Positions 54,568 to 63,384 of a stretch of 64,000 nt of DNA are shown here, one piece after another. Position numbers and translations under genes: made by a program. The notes under the pieces were generated by a model. It saw nothing but the letters and a program-made list of their open reading frames with translations, was not told where the DNA came from and made no database searches. Position 1 is the stretch's first letter; each line of letters begins with the position of its first letter. This DNA comes from Chloracidobacterium sp. CP2_5A (GTDB lineage Bacteria > Acidobacteriota > Blastocatellia > Chloracidobacteriales > Chloracidobacteriaceae): positions 1 through 64,000 of the forward strand of contig NKPT01000002.1 in the NCBI GenBank assembly GCA_002254845.1, read 5' to 3'.

Positions 54568-54939
54568 ATGACGGAAACCGATGAGTCGAAATTTGAAACC
54601 ATGCGGCGCGAGAATCGGCTGGAATGCCGCTTGCCAGCGATTATCGAGGGGCGCGATAAGGAGGGCCTCAAGCGGGATGCCGCCGCGCAGTGCGTCTCCA
54701 TCAGTCGGCGCGGCGCCTGCGTCGTGACCTCGCTGGAGGTCGCGGTTGGCGAGAAGCTGACGCTTGCCCTGCCCGCCATCAACGCCGAGCGCAAGGAAAT
54801 GATGGTCGTCGCCTGGGCGCGCGACTTCGACGGCGAGCGGCACGTCGGGCTGGGGCCGATTGACGAAGACACCTTTGTCATCTTCAGCGACGCGGCCGTC
54901 ACCGGCGGCGCGGCCGGCGAAACATCCGCGGCGGGTTAG
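54568..54939 (+). CDS. PilZ-like domain protein
   Basis: A 123-residue protein resembling a PilZ cyclic-di-GMP receptor: the arginine pair MRRENRLECRLPAIIEG corresponds to RxxxR, and CVSISRRGACVVTS to the (D/N)xSxxG motif, though the first position is not D/N. A beta-barrel pattern continues to HVGLGPIDEDTFVIF. GGAGAG precedes the ATG at 54568. It lies 18 bases before the hydrolase gene and is probably cotranscribed. Assignment as a functional c-di-GMP binder is moderate. Confidence 0.65.
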   Translation: MTETDESKFETMRRENRLECRLPAIIEGRDKEGLKRDAAAQCVSISRRGACVVTSLEVAVGEKLTLALPAINAERKEMMVVAWARDFDGERHVGLGPIDEDTFVIFSDAAVTGGAAGETSAAG

Positions 54940-54957
54940 GAAGATACGCTCGCCGCC

Positions 54958-56130
54958 ATGCTGAAACGCCTCATTCAAGCCTGGGAAATTCGCCTGTCGA
55001 AAGTGGATCGCCACCGGCGGGCGTCGCCATTCGCCTGGGGGCTGGAGCATCTGGCCACCCATGCCGAGCACCTTGACGCGCCTCTGTCCATCGCCGACTG
55101 CGCCGACGAGCCAGCCTTTCTGCGCGAGTATGCCCGGCGGACGCTTCTGGCTGGCGAGCGGTTCTTCACCCCGCCGCCGCTAACCGAATGGCATTTGCAT
55201 GACGGGTGGCTGACGTTTCCCAGCTCCATCCAGACCTTGGATAAGCCGAACAACCTGGCTTGGGCGCGATATTTTCCAGTCCGCGAGCGCTCCGGGGCGA
55301 CGACGCGCCCGCCGGTCGCGTTGGTGCTCCCGCAATGGAACGCCGACCATGCCAGCCACGTCTCGGTCTGCCAGGGCCTCAACGCCTTTGGCATTGCGGC
55401 GGTTCGGCTGAGCCTGCCCTACCATGGCAGTCGCCGTCCGGCGCACCAAGTGCGGGCGGATTACATGGTCAGCCCGAATATCGGGCGGACGATCCAGGCC
55501 GTCCGGCAGGCGGTTCACGAGGTTCGGCTCACGCTGGATTGGCTGGAAAGCCAGGGTTATGAGCGCTTTGGCATCATCGGCACGAGCATTGGCTCGTGCG
55601 TGGCTTTTCTGGCCTACGCGTTCGACCCGCGCTTGCAGGTGGCGGCATTCAATCACGTGTCCAGCTACTTTGCCGATGTTGTCTGGACGGGGATTTCGAC
55701 CAGTCACGTCCGAGCCGGGCTGGAGCGTCAGGTCACTCGCTACGACCTGCGCGACTACTGGCTGCCGATCAGCCCGTTTCCCTACATCGAGCGCCTTGGT
55801 CGCCCGGAAAGCCGCCACAAGAAAACCCTGCTCATTGCCGCTCGCTACGACCTGACGTTTCTGCCGCACTTGACGCGCCACGCGATGAGCGAGTTTGAGC
55901 GGCATCGCGCGCCCTACCGGTCGGCTTGGATGTACTGCGGTCACTACACGACCGGCGAAACGCCATTCAAGTTTCAGGACGGCTATTTGATGATCAACCA
56001 CCTGCGCAAGCACCTGAATCCGGGCGGGCATGTGGTGCGGCAGGCGCTCCAGGAGCGGCTGCCGGTGGTAGCGCGCCCGAGGTCGCGGGCGCTGCGCCCG
56101 CCTGCGCAATCGCGCTCGTTACACTCCTGA
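54958..56130 (+). CDS. Alpha/beta hydrolase family protein
   Basis: A 390-residue cytoplasmic alpha/beta hydrolase. The oxyanion region ALVLPQWNADHASHVSVCQGLNAFGIAAVRLSLPYHGSR and nucleophile elbow GIIGTSIGSCVAFLA (GxSxG) are clear; the acid and histidine are likely in LIAARYDLTFLPHLTRHAM and YCGHYTTGETPFKF. This resembles the Abhydrolase_18/DUF2048-like group. The substrate is unknown; ester or peptide hydrolysis are possible. No signal peptide. It follows the PilZ-like gene by 18 bases. Confidence 0.75.
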   Translation: MLKRLIQAWEIRLSKVDRHRRASPFAWGLEHLATHAEHLDAPLSIADCADEPAFLREYARRTLLAGERFFTPPPLTEWHLHDGWLTFPSSIQTLDKPNNLAWARYFPVRERSGATTRPPVALVLPQWNADHASHVSVCQGLNAFGIAAVRLSLPYHGSRRPAHQVRADYMVSPNIGRTIQAVRQAVHEVRLTLDWLESQGYERFGIIGTSIGSCVAFLAYAFDPRLQVAAFNHVSSYFADVVWTGISTSHVRAGLERQVTRYDLRDYWLPISPFPYIERLGRPESRHKKTLLIAARYDLTFLPHLTRHAMSEFERHRAPYRSAWMYCGHYTTGETPFKFQDGYLMINHLRKHLNPGGHVVRQALQERLPVVARPRSRALRPPAQSRSLHS

Positions 56131-56190
56131 AAAACTGCTGTAACGCTCGGCGCGCTAGCATGGGCGCACCTTGTCAGGCGAGGCGCGCTC

Positions 56191-57195
56191 ATGTCGCTCC
56201 ATACCGCATTGGTCATCGGCTTGGCGCTGGTCGCGGCGCTTGCCCCCCGCTGCGCGCCAGCGGGCCGCGGCTACCCGGTCATTCGGGTGGATGGATCGAG
56301 CACGGCGTACCCGTTGGCGGAGGCCGTCGCCGAGGAGTTTCAGCTTCGGCATCCGGGCATCCGCGTCACCATCGGCGTTTCCGGGACGGGCGGCGGCCTG
56401 AAAAAGTTTTGTCGCGGCGAGACGGACATCGCCACGGCGTCGCGCCCCATCGCCGCTTCCGAGCGCGAAGCCTGTCGCAAGGCGGGCTTGGCGTATTACG
56501 AGCTGCCGATAGCGATGGACGCCATCGTGGTTGTCACCCATCCGCGCAACGCGCAGGTTGCCGCCCTGACGCTCGACGAACTGCGGCGCATGTGGTCGCC
56601 GGAAGCGCAGGGCGTTGTCCGCCGCTGGTCGCAGGTTAATCCGGCGTGGGGCGACCGTCCGCTCAATCTTTACGGAGCCGGGACCGACTCCGGGACGTTT
56701 GATTACTTCACCGAGGTCGTCAACGGCAAAGCGCGCGCCAGTCGCGGCGACTATATGGCGTCGGAAGACGACAACGTCCTGGCGCAAGGGATCGCCGGCG
56801 ATCCGAACGCGCTCGGGTACTTCGGCTTCGACATTTACTACGAAAACCGCGACAAGCTGCGCGCCGTGCCGATTGCCCGCGCCGCCGGCCAGCCGCCAGT
56901 GATGCCGACCGTTGAGACGATTCTTTCCGGCGACTACGCGCCGCTGGCGCGTCCGCTGTTGATCTATGTCAACGCGCAGGCGCTCGCCCGCTCGGAAGTC
57001 GCGGATTTCGTCCGCTTCTGGCTGGAGCAGGGCGGACCGCTCGCCGCTGAGGTGCGCTGCGTGCCGCTTCCGCCCGAAGCCTATGCCGCCATTCGGGGGC
57101 GCCTGGACAATCGGCGCGTCGGCACAATTTTCCACGGTCGCCCGGCCGTCGCGATTTCCGTCAACGAGTTGCTGACCCTTCCAGCGGCGCTGTGA
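56191..57195 (+). CDS. pstS: Phosphate ABC transporter substrate-binding protein
   Basis: The periplasmic phosphate receptor of the Pst system. A hydrophobic export signal (TALVIGLALVAALAPRCAPA) is followed by the binding-fold opening IRVDGSSTAYPLAEAVAEEFQ, the SGTGGGLKKFCRGETDIATASRPI loop and YGAGTDSGTFDYFTEVV. These are phosphate-contacting segments of SphX-like PstS. Length 334 is normal. Its stop overlaps the pstC start by four bases (GTGA). First gene of pstSCAB; I found no convincing Pho box upstream. Confidence 0.93.
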   Translation: MSLHTALVIGLALVAALAPRCAPAGRGYPVIRVDGSSTAYPLAEAVAEEFQLRHPGIRVTIGVSGTGGGLKKFCRGETDIATASRPIAASEREACRKAGLAYYELPIAMDAIVVVTHPRNAQVAALTLDELRRMWSPEAQGVVRRWSQVNPAWGDRPLNLYGAGTDSGTFDYFTEVVNGKARASRGDYMASEDDNVLAQGIAGDPNALGYFGFDIYYENRDKLRAVPIARAAGQPPVMPTVETILSGDYAPLARPLLIYVNAQALARSEVADFVRFWLEQGGPLAAEVRCVPLPPEAYAAIRGRLDNRRVGTIFHGRPAVAISVNELLTLPAAL

Positions 57196-58127
57196 GCGCC
57201 GTTTCGCGGACTGATCCTTGTATGGCGACCAGCCTGCCGCGCCGCCGCAGAAAGATGGAAAGCGCCATTGAGTGGCTGCTGGCTGGGGCGGCGCTTGCAG
57301 CTATCCTGACGACCCTTGGCATCGCCGCCGTGCTGGTTGGCGAGTCGCTGCCGTTTTTCCGGTCGGTGTCGCTGTGGCGCTTTCTGACTGATACGCAGTG
57401 GACGCCCCTGTTTGCCGACCCGCGCTTTGGCATCGGCGTGTTGCTGTCAGGCACGGCCACGAGCTCGCTGGTGGCGCTGGCCGTGGCGATTCCCTGCGGC
57501 ACGGCGCTGGCGCTGTTCCTGTCGGAGTTCGCGGTGGGGCCGCTTCGGGAAAGCGTCAAGCCGATTCTGGAGTTGCTGGCCGGCGTGCCGACGGTTGTCT
57601 TTGGCTACTTCGCGCTCGACGTCGTGACGCCGCTCCTGCAGAAGGCGTGGCCGGCGCTGCCTGGCTTCAATCTGCTCTCGGCGGGTCTGGTGATGGGGGT
57701 GATGATCATTCCCTACGTCGCGTCGCTGAGCGAAGACGCGCTGCGCGCCGTGCCCATGAGCTTGCGCGAAGGGGCGTACGCCTTGGGCGCGACTCGGCTG
57801 CAAGCGGCGTGGCAGGTGGTCTTCCCGGCGGCGTTTTCGGGCGTGGCGGCGGCGTATGTGCTGGGCGTCTCCCGCGCCATTGGCGAGACCATGATCGTGG
57901 CCATCGCTGCCGGACAGCAGCCGCGCCTGACGCTCAATCCGTTCGAGCCGGCGGCGACGGTCACGACCTATATCGTGCAGGTGGCGAAGGGGGATGTGCC
58001 GCACGGAAGCCTCGGCTACCGAACCATCTTCGCCGCGGCGCTGGCGCTGTTCCTGCTCGCGCTGACCTTCAATCTGGCAGCCGACTGGATTCGCCGCCGC
58101 CAGCGTCTTCGAGGGCGAATCTCATGA
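57192..58127 (+). CDS. pstC: Phosphate ABC transporter permease PstC
   Basis: An inner-membrane permease of the high-affinity phosphate importer, 311 residues with six helices. Family motifs: LFADPRFGIGVLLSGTATSSLVALAVAIPCGTALALFLSEFA, ELLAGVPTVVFGYFAL and the coupling loop LREGAYALGATRLQAAWQVVFPAAFSG. A GTG start overlaps the pstS stop; ATGs at 57222 or 57255 are alternatives. The pstA start overlaps its stop (ATGA), so all genes are translationally coupled. Confidence 0.94.
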   Translation: MSAVSRTDPCMATSLPRRRRKMESAIEWLLAGAALAAILTTLGIAAVLVGESLPFFRSVSLWRFLTDTQWTPLFADPRFGIGVLLSGTATSSLVALAVAIPCGTALALFLSEFAVGPLRESVKPILELLAGVPTVVFGYFALDVVTPLLQKAWPALPGFNLLSAGLVMGVMIIPYVASLSEDALRAVPMSLREGAYALGATRLQAAWQVVFPAAFSGVAAAYVLGVSRAIGETMIVAIAAGQQPRLTLNPFEPAATVTTYIVQVAKGDVPHGSLGYRTIFAAALALFLLALTFNLAADWIRRRQRLRGRIS

Positions 58128-59041
58128 CCGACCGCGCCCGCCTCAAAGCGCGTATCCAGCGCGCCAAACAGCTTGAGCGCGGCTTTCTGCTCGTCGCGTG
58201 GCTGTTGCTGGCGTTGTTGGCGGCGGTTTTCGCGGGGCTGTTCGTCAGCATGCTCCAGACCGCCTGGCCTCGCTTGCAGCCGGACTTTTTTCTCAGCTTC
58301 GCTTCGCGGCGCGCGGCGCAGGCGGGGATTCTGGCCGCGTGGGTGGGGACGCTCGTCCTGATGAGCATCACCGCCGCCGTCGCCGTCCCGCTGGGCGTCG
58401 CGGCTGGGGTGTATCTTGAGGAATACGCTCGTCAAAGCCGGTTGACGACGCTGATCGAAGTCAACATCGCCAACTTGGCGGGCGTGCCTTCAATTGTTTA
58501 CGGGCTGCTGGGGCTGGGGCTTTTCGCTCGCCTGCTTGGCTTTGGCGCTAGCGCGCTGACCGCCGGGCTGACGCTGGGATTGCTCATTTTGCCCATTGTC
58601 GTCGTGGCTACGCGCGAGGCCATCCGAACGGTGCCAAACGCCATTCGGGAAGCGTCCTACGCTGTGGGCGCCACCCGCTGGCAGACCGTATGGCAACAAA
58701 CGCTGCCCGCCGCGCGCGCCGGCATCCTGACCGGCATCATTATCGGGTTGTCGCGGGCCATTGGCGAAACCGCCCCGATTGTCACCATCGGGGCGGTGAC
58801 GTTCATCGCCTTTTTGCCGCCGTCCCCGCTGTCGCCCAACTTTCCCTTCATTTCGTTTGACTGGGTTTGGTCGCCCTTCACGGCGCTGCCCATCGTGACT
58901 TTTGACTGGACATCCCGTCCCAACGCTGACTTCCGGGCGAATGCGGCGGCGGCGGCGCTGACACTGACCTTAATGACGGCGGCGATGAATGGGGCGGCGT
59001 CCTGGCTGCGCTACCGGCTGCGTCGCCGCCAGCGGTGGTAA
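58124..59041 (+). CDS. pstA: Phosphate ABC transporter permease PstA
   Basis: The second permease subunit, 305 residues. Motifs include [38 protein letters not shown] and the EAA-type loop [45 protein letters not shown]. The track frame runs back to 57398, but that is a shadow over pstC; the ATG at 58124 overlaps the pstC stop as ATGA and gives a normal PstA N-terminus. Confidence 0.94.
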   Translation: MTDRARLKARIQRAKQLERGFLLVAWLLLALLAAVFAGLFVSMLQTAWPRLQPDFFLSFASRRAAQAGILAAWVGTLVLMSITAAVAVPLGVAAGVYLEEYARQSRLTTLIEVNIANLAGVPSIVYGLLGLGLFARLLGFGASALTAGLTLGLLILPIVVVATREAIRTVPNAIREASYAVGATRWQTVWQQTLPAARAGILTGIIIGLSRAIGETAPIVTIGAVTFIAFLPPSPLSPNFPFISFDWVWSPFTALPIVTFDWTSRPNADFRANAAAAALTLTLMTAAMNGAASWLRYRLRRRQRW

Positions 59042-59052
59042 GGAATTTCGCA

Positions 59053-59871
59053 ATGACTGAGCCGGTCGCCACATCGAACGGTCAACGGATGAACGGCGCT
59101 GCCGGCCATCCGTCGCTCAAGGCCGAAACGCGCGGTCTCAGCTTTTTCTATGGCGAGAAAGCCGCGCTGCGCGAGGTCAACCTGCCCGTTCACGAGCGTC
59201 GCGCGACCGCGCTCATCGGGCCTTCCGGCTGCGGAAAAAGCACCTTGCTACGCTGCTTCAATCGTATGCATGACCTGTATCCCGATCATCGGTACGCGGG
59301 CGAAATCCGACTCTACCCGGACGACATCAACCTGCTCGCGCCTGAGACCGACCCGATTGAGGCGCGCCTGCGCATCGGCATGGTTTTTCAGAAGCCCAAC
59401 CCATTTCCGAAGTCGGTTTTTGAAAACATCGCCTATGGGCTGCGCCTGCGCGGCCTGCGCGACAAAACCGAAATTGCGGAGCGGGTTGAGCGGGCGCTTC
59501 ACGATGCCGCCCTGTGGGATGAGGTCAAGGATCGGCTGGAGGACTCGGCCTACGCCTTGTCAGGCGGGCAGCAACAGCGGCTGTGCATTGCGCGGGCGCT
59601 CGCCACGGAACCGGAGCTATTGCTGTTTGACGAGCCGACTTCGGCGCTCGACCCGCTGGCGACGGCAAGTATCGAGGCGCTCATAGGACGCCTTAAGTCG
59701 CAGGTGACGGCGCTCATTGTGACGCACAACTTGCAGCAGGCGACGCGCGTCGCCGAGTTTGCGGCGTTTATGTATCTCGGCGAGCTTCTTGAGTTCGGGC
59801 CGACGGAAGCGTTGTTCAATGCGCCGTCCCAAAAGCGAACGGAAGATTATCTCGCCGGGCGCTTCGGTTAG
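59053..59871 (+). CDS. pstB: Phosphate ABC transporter ATP-binding protein
   Basis: The ATPase of the phosphate importer, 272 residues. Walker A ([24 protein letters not shown]), Q-loop ([26 protein letters not shown]), signature ([17 protein letters not shown]), Walker B ([16 protein letters not shown]) and H-loop ([21 protein letters not shown]) are all intact. The PstB-specific FNRM and [10 protein letters not shown] segments separate it from other ABC ATPases. AAGGAA precedes the ATG at 59053, 11 bases after pstA. No phoU gene follows. Confidence 0.96.
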   Translation: MTEPVATSNGQRMNGAAGHPSLKAETRGLSFFYGEKAALREVNLPVHERRATALIGPSGCGKSTLLRCFNRMHDLYPDHRYAGEIRLYPDDINLLAPETDPIEARLRIGMVFQKPNPFPKSVFENIAYGLRLRGLRDKTEIAERVERALHDAALWDEVKDRLEDSAYALSGGQQQRLCIARALATEPELLLFDEPTSALDPLATASIEALIGRLKSQVTALIVTHNLQQATRVAEFAAFMYLGELLEFGPTEALFNAPSQKRTEDYLAGRFG

Positions 59872-59954
59872 CGCGCTTTCCAAAGCGACGTGGCGATAAC
59901 GATAAGCGGGATGGAAGCGGGACGATGGGTCGAATGGCGATGGCGCCCGGCGCG

Positions 59955-61505
59955 TTATGGATTGCCTATCGCCGCCGGCTTCCGCGTCGCGAGGTAGATG
60001 TCGCCGTCGGGAAAGCTCGCCACAAGCGTCATATCGGCAACCGCCTGGAGCTTTGCCACCAGGTCCCGACAGTCCCCGCGGTACGCGCGGTCAAAGCGCA
60101 AGAGATAAGCCGCGCCTTCCTCGGGCCACGCGGCTCGAACGCGAAAAGGCAAGTGGGCCGCCGGTAAATCGGCGAAAAAGTAAAGCGCCTCTGGATCATT
60201 GGCATAGATCGGCTTCCCGGCAAAGTCGCCGCGATGTTGGGCGATGTGGCGAATCAGCGCCCCTTGCCGCCAATGCCGACCGTGGTAGCCCTGACCGTCT
60301 GAGCGCATTTCAATGGCCAAGGTCGCCGTCGCCAGAGCGGGCTGCGCCAGCCAGGCGAGGATGCCCAGCCGCGCCGCCGCCCGCTGGAGGCTTTCTGGAA
60401 TGTGACGCCGGGGGAGGGGGGATAACGCTTGAGCGAGAAAAGCCAGCAAAAGGATGGCGAGCGGTATGAAAGCGGGCGCTAAAAGACGGCTATCAATTGG
60501 GTCATAGGCGACAAGCATTGAAGAAAATAGAATAAACGCAAAATAGATGAGGCAGAAAATGCATAGAGCTAGAAGAGGAACGTTAGCCTCTGTGAAGCAA
60601 TTATATGCCAAATAGCATAAAAAAATTAGTAGAAAAAAAACTAAAGGCCAAAGAAATGAGAAGTTTTCTTGATATAAGAAGAGCGGAAAAATAATCCAGG
60701 AGGCGATGGTATTTGAGAAAAGAACAACGTTTTCCTGAAAGCTAAGCGATGGCGCGACCCTGGGCCCTAGCGGAGAGCCAAGCAGCGCGTAATTCCTGAT
60801 CATCCAAAGAAAGCCTGGCAGATAAGAAATAAAAGCCGATAACAGAACGCTTTTGAGACGGAGCGCTCTCCGCGCATCGCGGATGCTTGCCAAGCATATC
60901 AAATTTGAAATCAACAGCGTGATTCCCGCATAGCGGACAAGATAGGCTAGCCCAGTCAGTATTGAAAATAAAATAATAAGGTAAAAAGATTTTTTCCTTG
61001 AGTGGAGACAAACCAGCCATAGATTTAAAACGAGCAGAAAGATAAATAGAAGCTCGCTCCAAGCGAATATGGAAACCCAGAAGATAGGAACGCCGAAGAG
61101 CGTCGAAAGAGCGGCTATGAACGCAATTGCGGCTGACTGCGCGACCTCGAAAGCCAGCTTCCCGGCGAGATAAATCAAAAGGCAGAAGAGCGCGACATTG
61201 ATCAGGATCGGCGACGCGGCAAGGTCAACGTGAAAGAGGAAGGCGACGAAAGCGATGACGAGCGGGTAAAGCGGCGGCTGGGAGACGAGCGGCTCTCCGC
61301 GGTAGGTGGTCAGTCCAAGACCGCTGAGCGCGTTTTTAGCGATCGCCAAGTAGCCAACCGAGTCCGGCGACAGCCCGATGCCGCGCGGCGCGAGCGTCAG
61401 CCAGAGCAGTGCCGCTCCGCTCAAGCCAAGCAGGGCCAGCCCCATCTCCTGGCGGCGCGACAACGCTGAGGGCGACAACGTTGCAGGCGAAGCGATGAGC
61501 GACAT
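59955..61505 (-). CDS. Membrane glycosyltransferase of the GT39/ArnT-like (GT-C) type
   Basis: A polytopic membrane protein of about 516 residues with 10-12 helices. The N-terminal loop LAPRGIGLSPDSVGYLAIAKNALSGLGLTTYRGEPLVSQPPLYP has the acidic site and QPPLYP segment of GT-C transferases that use lipid-linked sugars; YDPIDSRLLAPAFIP near the end also fits. The donor and acceptor are unknown. The track start at 61625 overlaps the HAD gene; the internal ATG at 61505 is preferred. The middle third (about 60480-61150) is strikingly AT-rich with AAA/ATA/AGA-type codons, unlike both ends. Confidence 0.78.
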   Translation of the reverse strand: MSLIASPATLSPSALSRRQEMGLALLGLSGAALLWLTLAPRGIGLSPDSVGYLAIAKNALSGLGLTTYRGEPLVSQPPLYPLVIAFVAFLFHVDLAASPILINVALFCLLIYLAGKLAFEVAQSAAIAFIAALSTLFGVPIFWVSIFAWSELLFIFLLVLNLWLVCLHSRKKSFYLIILFSILTGLAYLVRYAGITLLISNLICLASIRDARRALRLKSVLLSAFISYLPGFLWMIRNYALLGSPLGPRVAPSLSFQENVVLFSNTIASWIIFPLFLYQENFSFLWPLVFFLLIFLCYLAYNCFTEANVPLLALCIFCLIYFAFILFSSMLVAYDPIDSRLLAPAFIPLAILLLAFLAQALSPLPRRHIPESLQRAAARLGILAWLAQPALATATLAIEMRSDGQGYHGRHWRQGALIRHIAQHRGDFAGKPIYANDPEALYFFADLPAAHLPFRVRAAWPEEGAAYLLRFDRAYRGDCRDLVAKLQAVADMTLVASFPDGDIYLATRKPAAIGNP

Positions 61506-61557
61506 AGCGGCGAGAAGCGATAACGTCCGATTCGGCTTGCCTAAGCGAGGACCGGCG

Positions 61558-62217
61558 CTATGGGGCAAGCTGCTCCAGGGCTTCCGTAAGCGATGAAAAA
61601 ATCCGCGCGGCGCGCTGCCGGACATCCGGCGACGGCGCTTTGAAGTCTGGAACCATGATGACGGTCAGGCCAGCCGCATGCGCCGCGCAAACGCCGGGGT
61701 CCGAGTCTTCAAACGCCAGCGCCCGCTCCGGCGCGACCCCAAGCCGAGCGCAAGCGGCAAGGTAAATGTCCGGCGACGGCTTGGGCCGCGCCGCTTCGTC
61801 GCCAGTTACGGTCAGGCGGAAGCGCCGGTCAAGCCCGACGCGCGCCAGGCGCTCCGTCGCCGCCGGGCGGTGGGTTGAGGTCGCCAGGGCTTTGGGCAGT
61901 CGCAGCTCATCCACCTTGTCCAGCGTTTCCCATACGCCTGGCTTGACCGGGATGGGTTCCTCGGCGAAGCAAACGCTTTCATAGTGGAGGACGCGCTCAT
62001 GGAAAGCCGGCATGGGAACGGCCTCGCCAAAATGATCCAGAACAATCTGGAGCGCGTCGGCCCGCGAGCGCCCCACCAGTTGGCCATAAAACGTCGGGGC
62101 GATGCTAAAGCCGCAGTCGGCGGCGGCGCGCTGCCACGAGCGGCAATAGATGGCTTCCGTGTCGAGCAGCAGGCCGTCCATGTCGAAGATGACGGCGGCG
62201 AAGTCGCTAAGCTTCAT
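61558..62217 (-). CDS. HAD-superfamily phosphatase
   Basis: A 219-residue HAD hydrolase of the beta-phosphoglucomutase/phosphatase subfamily. Motif I AVIFDMDGLLLDTEAIY with the nucleophile Asp, the cap domain (GRSRADALQIVLDHFGE), motif II (ALATSTHRPA), motif III lysine (EAARPKPSPDIYL) and motif IV (ALAFEDSDPGVCAAHAAGLTVIMV) are present. The track start at 62298 lies over the divergent promoter; the ATG at 62217 is the natural start. The substrate is probably a small sugar phosphate but cannot be specified. Divergent from gpsA. Confidence 0.88.
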   Translation of the reverse strand: MKLSDFAAVIFDMDGLLLDTEAIYCRSWQRAAADCGFSIAPTFYGQLVGRSRADALQIVLDHFGEAVPMPAFHERVLHYESVCFAEEPIPVKPGVWETLDKVDELRLPKALATSTHRPAATERLARVGLDRRFRLTVTGDEAARPKPSPDIYLAACARLGVAPERALAFEDSDPGVCAAHAAGLTVIMVPDFKAPSPDVRQRAARIFSSLTEALEQLAP

Positions 62218-62241
62218 GGTGTGAGCATAACCATAAATCGT

Positions 62242-62247
62242 TACAAT
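62242..62247 (+). promoter_or_regulatory. Candidate -10 element of gpsA
   Basis: TACAAT stands 66 bases before the gpsA ATG; the hexamer 17 bases upstream (GTGTGA) matches the -35 consensus weakly. Confidence 0.35.
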
Positions 62248-62251
62248 GCGA

Positions 62252-62281
62252 CAAGTCAGGATTGACCAAGTCAGGATGGAC
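62252..62281. repeat. 15-bp near-perfect tandem duplication in gpsA leader
   Basis: CAAGTCAGGATTGAC is followed directly by CAAGTCAGGATGGAC (one mismatch) between the predicted -10 element and the gpsA ribosome site. Confidence 0.88.
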
Positions 62282-62312
62282 AACGCTACGAAAGCCAAGG
62301 AGCGCTTCGCCC

Positions 62313-63341
62313 ATGACGCCTGCGCAGCGCATCGCCGTGATCGGCGCCGGGAGCTGGGGCACGGCGCTGGCTCTAGTCGCCGCCTCGCGTCCGGCTTCCG
62401 ACCAGTCGCCGCGCGTGGTCACGCTCTGGGGGCACCGACCGGAACACATCGCCGCGCTCGTCGAGCGGCGCGAAAACCAGTCTTACTTGCCCGGCTTCCA
62501 GTTCCCGGACAATCTTCTGCCGACCGCCGATCTGTCCGTCGCGCTGGAGGGCGCGCAGATTGTCCTGCTCGTCGCGCCCTCGCACGTAACCCGCGCCCTG
62601 CTCGTGGCGATGCGCCCCCATATCGCGCCCACCATGGTGTTTGTGAGCGCGACCAAGGGTATCGAGACGGATACCCTGATGCGGATGTCGGAGGTCGCGC
62701 TCGATGTCTGGCACGACCGCTTCGAGCCGCGCTATGTCGCGCTGTCCGGCCCTAACTTCGCCTACGAAGTCGCCAAGGGCGATCCGACCGCGACGGTCGT
62801 GGCCGCCTTCGCGCCCCGCTGGGGAGAGTATGTGCAGAATGAAATGAGCGCGCCGAACTTCCGGCTCTACTACAACCAGGACATCACCGGCGTTGAAGTC
62901 GCCGGCGCGACGAAAAACGTCATCGCCATCGCCGCCGGCGTTATGGTCGGGCTGGGCTTTGGTCACAACACGGTCGTGACGCTGATCACGCGCGGGCTGG
63001 CCGAAATCACTCGCTTAGCGGTGACGCTCGGCGCGCGGGTGGAAACAATGTCCGGGCTAGCTGGCGTCGGCGACCTCTTCCTCACCGCGACGGGAACCCT
63101 CTCCCGCAACCGCTACGTCGGCGTGGAGCTGGGCAAGGGACGGCAGCTCCAGGACATTCTCGCCGGAATGACCAATGTTGCCGAAGGCGTAAAGACCACG
63201 AAGGCCATTCATGCGCTGGCGCAAAAGCACGGGGTCGACATGCCGATGACACGCGGGATGTATCAGGTGCTCTACGAAGGGCGCAGCGTCCGGGACGCCA
63301 TGGCGGAAGTCATGGGCCGCCCGCTGCGCCGCGAATACTGA
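62313..63341 (+). CDS. gpsA: Glycerol-3-phosphate dehydrogenase [NAD(P)+]
   Basis: Reduces dihydroxyacetone phosphate to sn-glycerol 3-phosphate for phospholipid synthesis. The Rossmann loop IAVIGAGSWGTALAL, the segment VSATKGIETDTLMRMSEV, the catalytic lysine in VAGATKNVIAIAAGVMVGLGFGHN, and GLAGVGDLFLTATGTLSRNRYVG are canonical. AAGGAG ten bases before the ATG at 62313 gives 342 residues; the track start at 62262 adds an unlikely basic leader. Divergent from the HAD phosphatase gene. Confidence 0.95.
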   Translation: MTPAQRIAVIGAGSWGTALALVAASRPASDQSPRVVTLWGHRPEHIAALVERRENQSYLPGFQFPDNLLPTADLSVALEGAQIVLLVAPSHVTRALLVAMRPHIAPTMVFVSATKGIETDTLMRMSEVALDVWHDRFEPRYVALSGPNFAYEVAKGDPTATVVAAFAPRWGEYVQNEMSAPNFRLYYNQDITGVEVAGATKNVIAIAAGVMVGLGFGHNTVVTLITRGLAEITRLAVTLGARVETMSGLAGVGDLFLTATGTLSRNRYVGVELGKGRQLQDILAGMTNVAEGVKTTKAIHALAQKHGVDMPMTRGMYQVLYEGRSVRDAMAEVMGRPLRREY

Positions 63342-63384
63342 CGCCTTGCCACAGCTGAAGCCGCGCTCAACGGCAAATGGCGGA

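Noticed and set aside
55180-56109. 309-residue minus-strand ORF
   Set aside because: Antisense to the alpha/beta hydrolase with its GxSxG elbow; no independent support.
57398-59041. 547-residue ORF spanning pstC and pstA
   Set aside because: The first 242 codons are a GC-rich shadow of pstC in another frame; the real pstA starts at 58124 with an ATGA overlap.
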